Source: Taibaiella sp047605615
Lineage (GTDB): Bacteria; Bacteroidota; Bacteroidia; Chitinophagales; Chitinophagaceae
NCBI GenBank assembly: GCA_047605615.1
Contig: JASGFI010000025.1
Span: 1 to 26,830 of the forward strand
Direction: 5' to 3'
Length of the DNA stretch: 26,830 bases
Shown here piece after piece: positions 6,601-13,940 of the stretch. Both the position numbers and the translations under genes were made by a program. A model generated the notes under the pieces. That model was not told the origin of the DNA and searched no databases. It saw only the letters and a program-made list of their open reading frames with translations. The number at the start of each line of letters is the position of its first letter. The first letter of the stretch is position 1.

Positions 6601-6918
6601 CTAATTGTCACAACAAACTACCCTAATATTCTTCAATGACGTACCCTCTACATCGCAAGTACTGCCATCACCATAGCATCCTACATCTTCGCCGCCTGAA
6701 GAATCTCCGTGCCACGACATGCTACAGCTATTGGTGGCAACGCCAAACCCGGGATCGGCAGCTTCCTTCCAAACGTATAACTTATATACTCTATCTTCGC
6801 CGGAAACTTGGTAGTACTCAACCCTGTCATAACCATCGGGTGTAACGTCTTCGTCTTCCGAGGGATAGCAATCCGGTCGTTCTTGCATGAAGCTACGCAA
6901 AATAGTGTTGGGCAGCAT
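6601..6918 (-). CDS. Small acidic cysteine-rich protein, unknown
   Basis: A 105-residue ORF between the response regulator and the lipoprotein gene, all on the minus strand. It has six cysteines (17, 65, 81, 88, 102, 103), a highly acidic N-terminal half (PSEDEDVTPDGYD) and a Gly/Ser-rich C-terminal half, a composition that suits a disulfide-stabilised exported protein. However, no signal peptide or double-glycine leader is present in this frame, and only 49 nt separate it from the regulator stop codon. Small leader-bearing proteins of the NVEALA type often sit beside Bacteroidota lipoproteins of this sort, so it could be the remaining C-terminal part of such a gene. I do not recognise the family. 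Confidence 0.45.
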   Translation of the reverse strand: MLPNTILRSFMQERPDCYPSEDEDVTPDGYDRVEYYQVSGEDRVYKLYVWKEAADPGFGVATNSCSMSWHGDSSGGEDVGCYGDGSTCDVEGTSLKNIRVVCCDN

Positions 6919-6967
6919 TTGGCGATACCTGCGTGTACCACAAATGCTTCTTGGCCTATCCTGTCCA

Positions 6968-7675
6968 CTATTTTGGTTCTTGCACCAGCAGCCGGAAGCC
7001 GTTGCCGTGAATGTTCACGATGCTCACGTTGTCGTCGTCGCTGAGGTATTTGCGCAGTTTGGCTATATATACGTCCATGCTGCGGCCATTGAAATAGGTG
7101 TCGCTGCCCCAAATGCGCTTCAATGCCAGTTCTCGCGGCAACAGGTCGTTCTTGAACTCGCACAGCATTTGCAGCAAGGCGTTTTCCTTGGGCGACAAGG
7201 TGTGTTCCTTGCCGTTGATGCTCAGTATGCGCAACCTGCTGTTGAGCTTGAACTTGCCGAAAGCAAACTCTATTTGCAACGGGTTCTTTTCCAGAACCTC
7301 GGTACTGCGCTTCAATATGGCCTTTATCTTGAGCAGCAACACCTCGCTGTCGAAAGGCTTGGTGATATAATCGTCGGCACCCAGCTTGTAGCCGGTTACC
7401 ACGTCTTCTTTCAGGCCGCGTGCAGACAAGAAAAACAAGGGTACGTCGGGGTCGGCATTGCGTATTTCCTCGCCCAAAGCAAAGCCGTCCATATTGGGCA
7501 TCATTACGTCCAGCAGGCACAAATCGAATTTTTCGCGCCTAAATGCAGCCAAGCCCAATATGCCGTCGCGGAACAGTTCCACTACATAATCGTGCAGCTC
7601 CAAATAATTTTTCAATACTTGACCCAAGTTGGCATCGTCTTCTACTAAAAGGATTTTTGCTTTTTCGGCTTCCAT
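6968..7675 (-). CDS. OmpR-family response regulator, RprY-like
   Basis: A 235-residue two-component transcription factor. The receiver domain (about 5-122) has acidic pair Asp13/Asp14, phosphoacceptor Asp56 in LLDVMMP, Ser84 and Lys106 in DDYITKPF. The winged-helix DNA-binding domain (about 133-231) ends in the SMDVYIAKLRKYL recognition-helix region and NIHGNGFRL wing. Overall it resembles the Bacteroidota RprY regulator closely. The ATG at 7675 is chosen because the receiver begins at residue 7; the 62-residue upstream extension is unrelated to the family. No histidine kinase gene is adjacent, so its partner is elsewhere. It may head an operon with the small cysteine-rich ORF and the lipoprotein. 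Confidence 0.93.
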   Translation of the reverse strand: MEAEKAKILLVEDDANLGQVLKNYLELHDYVVELFRDGILGLAAFRREKFDLCLLDVMMPNMDGFALGEEIRNADPDVPLFFLSARGLKEDVVTGYKLGADDYITKPFDSEVLLLKIKAILKRSTEVLEKNPLQIEFAFGKFKLNSRLRILSINGKEHTLSPKENALLQMLCEFKNDLLPRELALKRIWGSDTYFNGRSMDVYIAKLRKYLSDDDNVSIVNIHGNGFRLLVQEPK

Positions 7676-7693
7676 AACTTTCGTTTGATTATC

Positions 7694-7701
7694 CAAATGT
7701 A
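7694..7701 (-). promoter_or_regulatory. -7 element of the response regulator gene
   Basis: TACATTTG on the minus strand is an exact TAnnTTTG match 18 nt before the ATG at 7675, which also supports that start. No clear -33 TTG is seen, as might be expected for an activated promoter. Confidence 0.55.
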
Positions 7702-7828
7702 AAACCACTGGGTTAATAAAATGTTGATGGAGATAAATTTTTTTTCTTACAATTGTCCTAAAGTTAACAAATGGTTGGTTGCGAGCCGTTAAAATGGCGC
7801 CATGGGGCAAATGTGCAGGGTATTGAAA

Positions 7829-7863
7829 TTTTGAAATTCTACCAAATTGGTAGAAATACAAAA
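7829..7863. promoter_or_regulatory. Near-palindromic operator-like element
   Basis: The core at 7837-7855 is a perfect odd palindrome: TTCTACCAA, one central A, TTGGTAGAA. Outer arms TTTTG (7829-7833) and CAAAA (7859-7863) also pair, giving a 35-nt symmetric site with two A-A mismatches. It sits in the divergent region 75 nt before the start at 7939 and about 150 nt before the regulator start. No T-tract follows, so a protein-binding operator is more likely than a terminator. Confidence 0.6.
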
Positions 7864-7938
7864 ACGAATGGTAATTTCGCTTCTTGATTCGGCAGGTTTG
7901 CCCAAGAATGGATTTAGGAGATTTTTAAAAAACCGGGA

Positions 7939-8940
7939 ATGAAAAAGTGTGGCAACAAACATTTATTGCTTGCGCTAAGCCTTGCTGCTGCGCTGCTCTA
8001 CCGGCCCCAACGGGCATCGGCGCAATATGCGGTTAAGGACTACAAAGGGCAGGCGGGAAATGTAGCCGAGGCGGACAGCTTGGTTGCTTCGGACAGTACC
8101 TTGTTCTTGCGGCAAACAAGGTTTCCTCCGGACGTTTTGACACCGAAATTGTGCATGAGGATGGCGGTTTTCTCCGCCCGCCTCAAGGCTTATGCCCAGT
8201 CTTTAAAATACTATTACCTCTCCTTGAAATTGAAGGAAAAACAAAAGCCATGGGTCAAAAACGAGCCGCCGGACACCTTGAGCGACAGTATGCTTATCGG
8301 CTTCGTTTACGACAAGGACAGTTCGGTTTCCGATACGTTATTGATACACGCCCGGGAACAAACAAGAAAGGGCGGCAAGCTGAAATTGCGCGACATAACC
8401 CAACCATTCAGGGACGGCGAACAGGGCATTGCCTACGGGGTGTTGTTGCACATTAAACAGCCCAGCCCCGGCAGCCGCAGGGCATACACGTTTATCAACA
8501 ATGTGGGGCACATGTTCGTAACCTTGGTGAAATACGAATTGGACGGCAGCCACGTAAGCAGGACATTTGGGTTTTACCCGAACAAGGACAATATACTGTC
8601 GGCCACACCATTATTGCCGCGGTCCAGTGCGGTATTCAAAGACGATGCCGACCACCAGTGGGACGAAACAGTGGCCAAGTTCATAACCAAGAAACAATTC
8701 AAATCGATACTGAGGAAGATAAACCAGTATGGCCGCAAACGCTACCATTTAAACAAAAACAACTGTACGGATTTTGGGTTGACCTTGGCCAATGCGGCAG
8801 GAATAATCATCGAAGATACGCAAGGCTCGTGGCCGCTGGGTAGCGGCAACGACCCGGGCGATGCCGGGCAAAGCGTGTTGGAAGGCAAGGTAACGGATAC
8901 CGGAAACAGCGAGGATTTGTTCATTTGTACCTATCGTTAG
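7939..8940 (+). CDS. Exported protein with permuted papain-like (NlpC/LRAT-type) signature
   Basis: A 333-residue protein with a signal peptide (hydrophobic core about 9-20, likely cleavage after ASA at 26-28). The N-terminal half (about 30-150) is charged and unrecognised. The C-terminal region contains GHMFVTL with His191, RTFGFYPNKD at 208-217, DADHQWDE with His239, and YHLNKNNCTDFG with Cys276. The order His then NNC-type Cys, about 85 residues apart, resembles circularly permuted NlpC/P60 or LRAT/YiiX-like thiol hydrolases and some toxin-type papain folds. A thiol hydrolase or amidase acting in the periplasm or outside the cell is inferred, not shown. It is transcribed divergently from the response regulator with a strong palindrome between them. 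No immunity-like gene follows. Confidence 0.72.
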   Translation: MKKCGNKHLLLALSLAAALLYRPQRASAQYAVKDYKGQAGNVAEADSLVASDSTLFLRQTRFPPDVLTPKLCMRMAVFSARLKAYAQSLKYYYLSLKLKEKQKPWVKNEPPDTLSDSMLIGFVYDKDSSVSDTLLIHAREQTRKGGKLKLRDITQPFRDGEQGIAYGVLLHIKQPSPGSRRAYTFINNVGHMFVTLVKYELDGSHVSRTFGFYPNKDNILSATPLLPRSSAVFKDDADHQWDETVAKFITKKQFKSILRKINQYGRKRYHLNKNNCTDFGLTLANAAGIIIEDTQGSWPLGSGNDPGDAGQSVLEGKVTDTGNSEDLFICTYR

Positions 8941-9440
8941 CACAACACGGACGGACAAAAAAGCAATACTGTCTGGCAAGGAGGCTGGAAAAACAAGCAT
9001 AACCCCCTTTGTTGCCAATACGGTACCCTATCTTGTATTGCTTTGGTTTTGTGGATACGGGATTGTCGAGGCCAACGAATGTTTCCTTTTCTATGTTTAA
9101 AAAACCTCTTGCTTTGGCTATTACAGCTTGGGTTTTCCCGTTCATATTTTCGTGTTTGGCACTTGATGTTTGGTTTGTAACGGCATTGAAAATGCCTGTC
9201 AAATGGTTGTCAAAAGTTTTAATCACGCCAAAGCGAGAAACAAAAAAGGACTTCACACGACATGAACAATTTTGCAAAAGAGCAGAGTTTCGTCTAAGTT
9301 GAACGTTTCGGCATCGATTTGCGAAAAATTTTGTAAGTTCGCAACACCAAGCGGTTTTGCTTACGGTAGTGCCAAAACCAAGGTTTTGGGTTCGCTGTTG
9401 CCGCACCATCGCAAAGCCGTTGGGAAAAACAACTATTTTT
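8941..9440. other. Long intergenic region containing a transposase scar
   Basis: No intact gene is visible. The central part (about 9080-9262, minus strand) encodes a recognisable transposase fragment described separately. The rest shows no clear terminal inverted repeats, terminator or tRNA. A short plus-strand frame at 9009-9302 is the antisense of the fragment and has no recognisable features. Confidence 0.6.
9080..9262 (-). pseudogene. Fragment of an ISL3-like transposase C-terminus
   Basis: The minus-strand translation runs through FDNHLTGIFNAV, then TNQTSSAKHENMNGKTQAVI and AKARGFLNIEK. This matches the C-terminal pattern of ISL3-like DDE transposases, in which a segment with NA.....S...E..N.KIQ...AR GF.N.E precedes FR...LF. 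Homology ceases at both ends: upstream sequence is unlike a DDE domain, and downstream ETFVGLDN replaces the expected FR-LFYFG continuation. No start codon or terminal repeats remain, so this is a decayed remnant. Confidence 0.6.
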
Positions 9441-11057
9441 TTGAACAACCAACACAGTTTTTTGCGCCTTATTGCATTATTGGCAATATTTGGTTGTGCC
9501 GTGGCTCTTGCCCCGGGTTGCGCCAACATTGTGCCGCCGGCGGGTGGCGCCAAAGATACAATACCTCCCGTGCTGCTTTCCATGTACCCTGCCGATTCCG
9601 GCCTCAATATTTCACCCAAGAAAATCGTACTGAGGTTCGACAAGTTCATGGAGGTGAAAGATTTGGAAAAAAACATGGCCATGTCGCCCTTGCTCAACAT
9701 CAACCCCACCGTTATTTCCTACGGCAAACGCATAGAAATTACCATTGCCGATTCGCAATTGGCGGCCAACACCACCTACAATTTTTCGCTTGGCAACTCC
9801 TTGGTCGACAATAGGGAAAACACGCCCTACAAAGGTTTTACCTACCTTTTCAGCACGGGCAGCTACTTCGACTCCTTGCAATTGGCAGGCTCTATTGTCA
9901 ATGCCGCTACCGGGCACACAGACTCGGGTATGCTGGTAGCCCTCTATAATGCCAACGAGAGCGATACTGCCGTGATGCGCAAGAAACCGTTGTACATCGC
10001 CAGGGCAGACCCATCGGGCAAATTCAAGTTTGAAGCATTGCCCCACAAAGCCTTTCGCATCTATGCCATCAAAGATGCCAACAACAATTACATCTACGAT
10101 TTGGGGCAAGATGCCATAGGTTTTCTGGACAGTACCGTAAAGCCTGCATTTGAAACCTCCCCCTCCATAACCCTCTATACTTTCGGCGAAACAATAGACA
10201 CCGGCCGCGCGGCCCCGCCCGATTCGTTGAAGCAAAAGCCGGCCACTGCACCGCCTGCGCCGCCCGGCCACCTGCCCAAATACGCGGCAGGCCCCAACGC
10301 GGGCAAAGGGGGCAAAGACGATTTCGGTTATAGGGTACAGGTAGATACCAACAACCTGGCCAAGCGCAGCTTCGATATAAATAAGCCGCTCGTCGTCACG
10401 CTCTTCAGCGACCTCGCCGCATTGGATAACGGGAGGGTGTACCTTAGCTACGACAATAATGGGATAGAAGTAGAGGCCGTGTCGCACATAAAGGCAGACA
10501 GCGGCACCCTGAAAATAACCACTCAATGGCAAGAAGACAAAGTATATACCTTGAGGCTGGTGAAAGGCTGGGCTACCGACACGGCAGGAAAGGATGTAAT
10601 GCCCGGCAAATACAGGTTTAGAACCATGGGCAGCGATGATTATGCCAACCTAATCATACATCTTGCCAAAGATTTTTACGACGACAGCATGGTATTGTTT
10701 GTGTACAGAACGGGCACAGGTAAAGATGCCGACAGCGTGTACCAAAAACCCGTTACGGACAGCATCGTGACCCTTAAAAGATTGGTGCCGGGCGAGTATG
10801 GAATGCGCATAATAGTGGACAAGAACCGCAACGGTGTATGGGACGGGGGCAACCTCCTGGAACGCAAGCAACCGGAAAAAGTATTGCCCTATTGCGACAA
10901 ATTGATTTTGAAAACAGGCTGGGATACCGAACAAGATTTTGGCCCCGCAAATACCGACTGCAAAGACAGGAAATCCATCATGGGCAACGACCCGGGCAAT
11001 AAGCCCAAACCCAAGGGGCCGCCCACCATGGGCAAACCGGGCATGGGCAAAGAATAG
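9441..11057 (+). CDS. Ig-like (Big_5) domain lipoprotein
   Basis: A 538-residue predicted lipoprotein of a family widespread in Bacteroidota. The signal sequence has its hydrophobic core at about 9-24, with lipobox APGC and Cys27 lipidated. The hallmark PPAGGAKDTIPPVLL follows, then a Big_5-type Ig-like domain (about 36-137) ending in the typical YLFSTG. A second beta domain (about 140-240) resembles carboxypeptidase-regulatory-like folds (SGKFKFEALPHKAFRIYAIKDANNN), and the C-terminal tail is rich in Gly, Lys, Pro and Met. Such proteins are surface or periplasmic with unknown binding partners. No in-frame ATG precedes the signal peptide. TTG at 9441 gives a normal signal peptide; TTG at 9357 or 9420 is also possible. 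The gene is convergent with the DUF2891 gene. Confidence 0.82.
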   Translation: MNNQHSFLRLIALLAIFGCAVALAPGCANIVPPAGGAKDTIPPVLLSMYPADSGLNISPKKIVLRFDKFMEVKDLEKNMAMSPLLNINPTVISYGKRIEITIADSQLAANTTYNFSLGNSLVDNRENTPYKGFTYLFSTGSYFDSLQLAGSIVNAATGHTDSGMLVALYNANESDTAVMRKKPLYIARADPSGKFKFEALPHKAFRIYAIKDANNNYIYDLGQDAIGFLDSTVKPAFETSPSITLYTFGETIDTGRAAPPDSLKQKPATAPPAPPGHLPKYAAGPNAGKGGKDDFGYRVQVDTNNLAKRSFDINKPLVVTLFSDLAALDNGRVYLSYDNNGIEVEAVSHIKADSGTLKITTQWQEDKVYTLRLVKGWATDTAGKDVMPGKYRFRTMGSDDYANLIIHLAKDFYDDSMVLFVYRTGTGKDADSVYQKPVTDSIVTLKRLVPGEYGMRIIVDKNRNGVWDGGNLLERKQPEKVLPYCDKLILKTGWDTEQDFGPANTDCKDRKSIMGNDPGNKPKPKGPPTMGKPGMGKE

Positions 11058-11136
11058 GGAATTGGGGACATCCATAAATATCGGCTTTTGCCATGATGTT
11101 TGTCCAAAACGCAATACCGGCCAACGGTTAACCAAA

Positions 11137-12222
11137 TCATTGTTGCGATAGCGCATATACGGCAAAGGAGGCCAGCCAATGCTCGCCGCCATAGTTGCCT
11201 TGCGTAAGCGTAGGCAAAGTATTGTTCAAAAAAGCGGCGGCCTTCTGCCGAAAAAGTTTTTTCCACTTGTGGCCTTCCGGCAATGCCTTGGCTATGCCCG
11301 CCATGCACCAAGCGCGCGAAAACGACAATCCGTCCAAGTGCACTATTTGGTAATCGTTCCTGTCGCTCACGGTGGGCAGGGTACAGATGCGCTCTATGCT
11401 GCGGCCTTCGTAAAATTTATCGAGCCAAGTCACGAACTCTTTCTTGGGCAAGATGCGCCGCATCAAGTCGGCTATTTCCAAGCTGGGTGAAAAAAAATCG
11501 CTGCCGTCCGGCTCCAGGTAGGCGGGGGTGGCCGCGTTGTTTTTATAAAACTCCAACGATTTGGCAACGATGGCCCGCTCAAAAGCCGTGTCCTTGCTTT
11601 TGCGTGCCCAGTCGAGCGCAAAGCACATGGCAAAGGCCGTGTTGGGATGCACGCCGGTACGGTTGGGGTAGGTTTGCTTGGGCAGGTATTCCTTCCATTG
11701 GTCCACTATTTGTTGCGTAAGCGGGTACAGCGCACCGTGCCAATGCGCCATGTACCTTTCCGGTGCGCCCATCAATTCTTCGTCCAGTTTCAGCAACCAA
11801 GCCCAGCCGTAGGTGCGTTCAAAATTTTTGCCCACCGAATATTGGGTAAAATACTTGGCCTCGGCCAGCATCTTTTCCGCCCGGAAAGTATTGTCGAGCT
11901 TGTTGATGATTTCCGAATGGTTTTCCATTTCGGGAAAGGCCTTGAGCAGGTGCACCAGCATCCAGTGGCCATGCACGCTGCTGTGCCAGTCGAAGCAACC
12001 ATAGAAAGCCGGGTGCAGCTCGTGTGGCAGCAACACGGCATCGGCGGCGCTATCGGCAGTGTGCGAGGTTTTGTTGGGAAACTCTTGGTTCATGCACCTG
12101 AGCGGCAGGGCAGAGAGCTGTTGGGCCACTTTTGTATTCCAGAGCAGGCTGTCTTGTGCCTGTGCAATGCCAACACAAAGGGTGCAGCAAATAGTAGCGG
12201 TTATTTTATGGAACATGCCCAT
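11137..12222 (-). CDS. Exported DUF2891 family protein
   Basis: A 361-residue protein with a signal peptide (about 1-22, AQA/QDS) and a DUF2891 domain covering nearly the whole mature chain. The diagnostic LHPAFYGCFDWHSSVHGHWML occurs at about 69-89. The fold is expected to be an alpha/alpha toroid, common among glycan-processing enzymes, and the Asp-Trp-His-rich motif could line an active site, but no reaction is established for the family. ATG at 12222 or 12216 both fit; the former is used. A -7 element 34 nt upstream and a terminator before it make this a separate transcription unit from the upstream thioredoxin-like gene. Confidence 0.88.
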   Translation of the reverse strand: MGMFHKITATICCTLCVGIAQAQDSLLWNTKVAQQLSALPLRCMNQEFPNKTSHTADSAADAVLLPHELHPAFYGCFDWHSSVHGHWMLVHLLKAFPEMENHSEIINKLDNTFRAEKMLAEAKYFTQYSVGKNFERTYGWAWLLKLDEELMGAPERYMAHWHGALYPLTQQIVDQWKEYLPKQTYPNRTGVHPNTAFAMCFALDWARKSKDTAFERAIVAKSLEFYKNNAATPAYLEPDGSDFFSPSLEIADLMRRILPKKEFVTWLDKFYEGRSIERICTLPTVSDRNDYQIVHLDGLSFSRAWCMAGIAKALPEGHKWKKLFRQKAAAFLNNTLPTLTQGNYGGEHWLASFAVYALSQQ

Positions 12223-12255
12223 TCGGGAAGAATTAAGCGTCGGGAAATTTCGGTC

Positions 12256-12263
12256 CAAATCTA
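12256..12263 (-). promoter_or_regulatory. -7 element of the DUF2891 gene
   Basis: TAGATTTG on the minus strand is an exact TAnnTTTG match, 33 nt before the ATG at 12222 and directly beyond the upstream gene's terminator. Confidence 0.55.
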
Positions 12264-12270
12264 AAGTTGC

Positions 12271-12310
12271 AAAAAACAAAAAAGCAGGAGCCGATTGCGG
12301 GTGGCTCCTG
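12271..12310 (-). terminator. Rho-independent terminator of the TlpA-like gene
   Basis: On the minus strand CAGGAGCC (12310-12303) pairs with GGCTCCTG (12292-12285) around a 10-nt loop and is followed by CTTTTTTGTTTTTT. Confidence 0.8.
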
Positions 12311-12340
12311 TTTTGTGCGCCGTTTGTCAGCAAACTAAAT

Positions 12341-13792
12341 TTAGCTGCCCGCCTTCCCCTTGTTCTTCCTTTTTTCGTTGAACAACAGCACGTCTTCAAT
12401 ATTGGTATGATCCAGGCCCTTGCCTATTATTTTCTTGTTTTCGTCCAACAGGTATATGCGTGGCGTGCTATATACATCGTACTTGCTGCGGTAGTCGGTA
12501 TTGTTATGGGCGTCCACCACGTTGTTCCAGTTGCGTATGCCCAGCTTGTCTATGGCTTTTTGTATGTCGTTGAGGTCGCCTTCGGTAGATATGGCATATA
12601 CTTTTACGCCTTTGTTTTTCAGCACCGCCCTGTAAACCGAGTCAACCTTGGGCACTTCGGTGGTGCAATGGCTGCAATCCTTCGACCAAAAAACAAGCAA
12701 GGTATAAGGCGCGCCGAATTTCAACAATGAGTTGTCCTGTAGGGTAAAGGCATCTTGCAATTGCAAGTCGGGCGCTATATTGCCTATCACGTTGGGTGCT
12801 ATTTTCTTGGCGCGGTCTTCGTACTTGGCCAGCGAGGCAGAATCTAACCAAAAGGCATCGCCGCGCATGTAATATTGTTCCACAAGGTGTACGAACACTT
12901 CGTCCATGCCCATTACCTTGCTTTTCTCGGCATTGTTGGCCAGCCAATGCAGGGAGTATTTAAAGAACTCGGGTTGCTTGCGTACTTTGGCCAGCAGCGT
13001 ATCGCTCTCTGCGTTTACCGAATCGGGTACGGGGAAAACCAGCCGGTTGAAATATTCGTCCAACTTGGCATCGTACACCGGCGAGTTCATTAGCCGTTGG
13101 TTCTTGAAGTTGAACTTGTCCCAATAATGGGTTTTGTAGTAGGTGTAGGCAAAATTGGAGTCCACGGTTTTGGTGCCGGGCAGGTAATGGGTGCCTTCCG
13201 GCACTTCGGGTGTCCATAGCGCGTTGAACACGTCGGCCAGGTAAGTGCCGGGGTATTTGGCCGCATAGTCCTTGCGGTACGCTATCAGTTGCTTGGCTTC
13301 CTTGGAGGCTTTGTTGCGTATGGCTTGCGTGTCTGCGGCATTTTTGGCATTCTTCAACTCTGCCGTATAAGACTGTTGCTTTTTGCCGTAGTTCACCAAA
13401 AATTTTTCGTAGTCGGCATAACGGGCATTTTCTTCGCTGCCCTTGAAGCCCACGTTCAGGGGCATGTCCACCGTATCTATGCTGATGCTGAAATTGTCGC
13501 CGTTGTTGAGTACCATTTCCGCAAATTTGGCCCTTTTGTCGAACAAAATCATATAGATGCCGCCCAATACGCTGTCTTTGCTTTGCAACACGGCAGTGCG
13601 CTTGTTGATGACCTTGGCCGAATCGGTTTTGTAAATGGTGGGCAGGGGCTTGGCGTAATAGTGTGCCAGGTAGATGTATTCGTCTTGCACATCTTGCTTG
13701 AAGTTCACTTCTATCTTGTAGCCATTTTTGGCAAAACCGCTCATGGCGGCCAGCGCGAGCATACTTGCGCCTAAAACTTTCTTAAAATCCAT
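12341..13792 (-). CDS. TlpA/ResA-like thioredoxin-fold protein with DUF4369/DUF5106-type N-terminus
   Basis: A 483-residue exported protein. A signal peptide (about 1-21) is followed by a DUF4369-like beta domain (about 24-115), an alpha-helical middle region of DUF5106 type (about 120-330), and a C-terminal thioredoxin-like domain (about 340-475). The last carries the redox motif CSHC (Cys373, Cys376) in FWSKDCSHCTTEVP and the cis-proline loop in YSTPRIYLLD. A periplasmic thiol-disulfide oxidoreductase or reductase role is expected, with the partner unknown. ATG at 13792 is chosen because it starts the signal peptide; an in-frame ATG at 13822 would add ten residues. It shares a divergent promoter region with rlmD and ends in a clear terminator. 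Confidence 0.88.
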   Translation of the reverse strand: MDFKKVLGASMLALAAMSGFAKNGYKIEVNFKQDVQDEYIYLAHYYAKPLPTIYKTDSAKVINKRTAVLQSKDSVLGGIYMILFDKRAKFAEMVLNNGDNFSISIDTVDMPLNVGFKGSEENARYADYEKFLVNYGKKQQSYTAELKNAKNAADTQAIRNKASKEAKQLIAYRKDYAAKYPGTYLADVFNALWTPEVPEGTHYLPGTKTVDSNFAYTYYKTHYWDKFNFKNQRLMNSPVYDAKLDEYFNRLVFPVPDSVNAESDTLLAKVRKQPEFFKYSLHWLANNAEKSKVMGMDEVFVHLVEQYYMRGDAFWLDSASLAKYEDRAKKIAPNVIGNIAPDLQLQDAFTLQDNSLLKFGAPYTLLVFWSKDCSHCTTEVPKVDSVYRAVLKNKGVKVYAISTEGDLNDIQKAIDKLGIRNWNNVVDAHNNTDYRSKYDVYSTPRIYLLDENKKIIGKGLDHTNIEDVLLFNEKRKNKGKAGS

Positions 13793-13862
13793 TTGAGTAT
13801 ATTTCTTTATAATTTTTGCCATTGGTTATCGGGCTTTGACCCGGTTGTGTAATACAGACCTC

Positions 13863-13870
13863 CAAAACTA
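13863..13870 (-). promoter_or_regulatory. -7 element of the TlpA-like gene
   Basis: TAGTTTTG on the minus strand matches TAnnTTTG exactly. Transcription would start near 13857, leaving about 65 nt of leader before the ATG at 13792, in which CGGG/CCCG can form a small hairpin. Confidence 0.5.
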
Positions 13871-13904
13871 ATCAATGCCCGCCACGCTCCACTAATTTTT
13901 CGAC

Positions 13905-13912
13905 TACCTTTG
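13905..13912 (+). promoter_or_regulatory. -7 element of rlmD
   Basis: TACCTTTG is an exact match, 28 nt before the TTG start at 13941. The expected transcription start is near 13919. It is divergent from the TlpA-like promoter 35 nt away. Confidence 0.55.
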
Positions 13913-13940
13913 CAAACGGTTAACAAGCAAAGCGCACACA

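Noticed and set aside
6681..7520. Arg/Gln-rich 279-codon minus-strand frame
   Set aside because: It is an off-frame shadow of the response regulator with biased composition and no motifs.
7676..7861. N-terminal 62-residue extension of the response regulator
   Set aside because: The receiver domain starts at the ATG at 7675, and the promoter and palindrome occupy this stretch.
8921..9709. A 262-codon minus-strand frame as an intact gene
   Set aside because: Only its middle resembles a transposase. The upstream part is antisense to the Ig-like lipoprotein and the downstream part has no family match, so it is a scar read through open sequence.
11058..11136. Terminator between the convergent Ig-like lipoprotein and DUF2891 genes
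   Set aside because: No stem-loop with a T-tract could be found in the gap.
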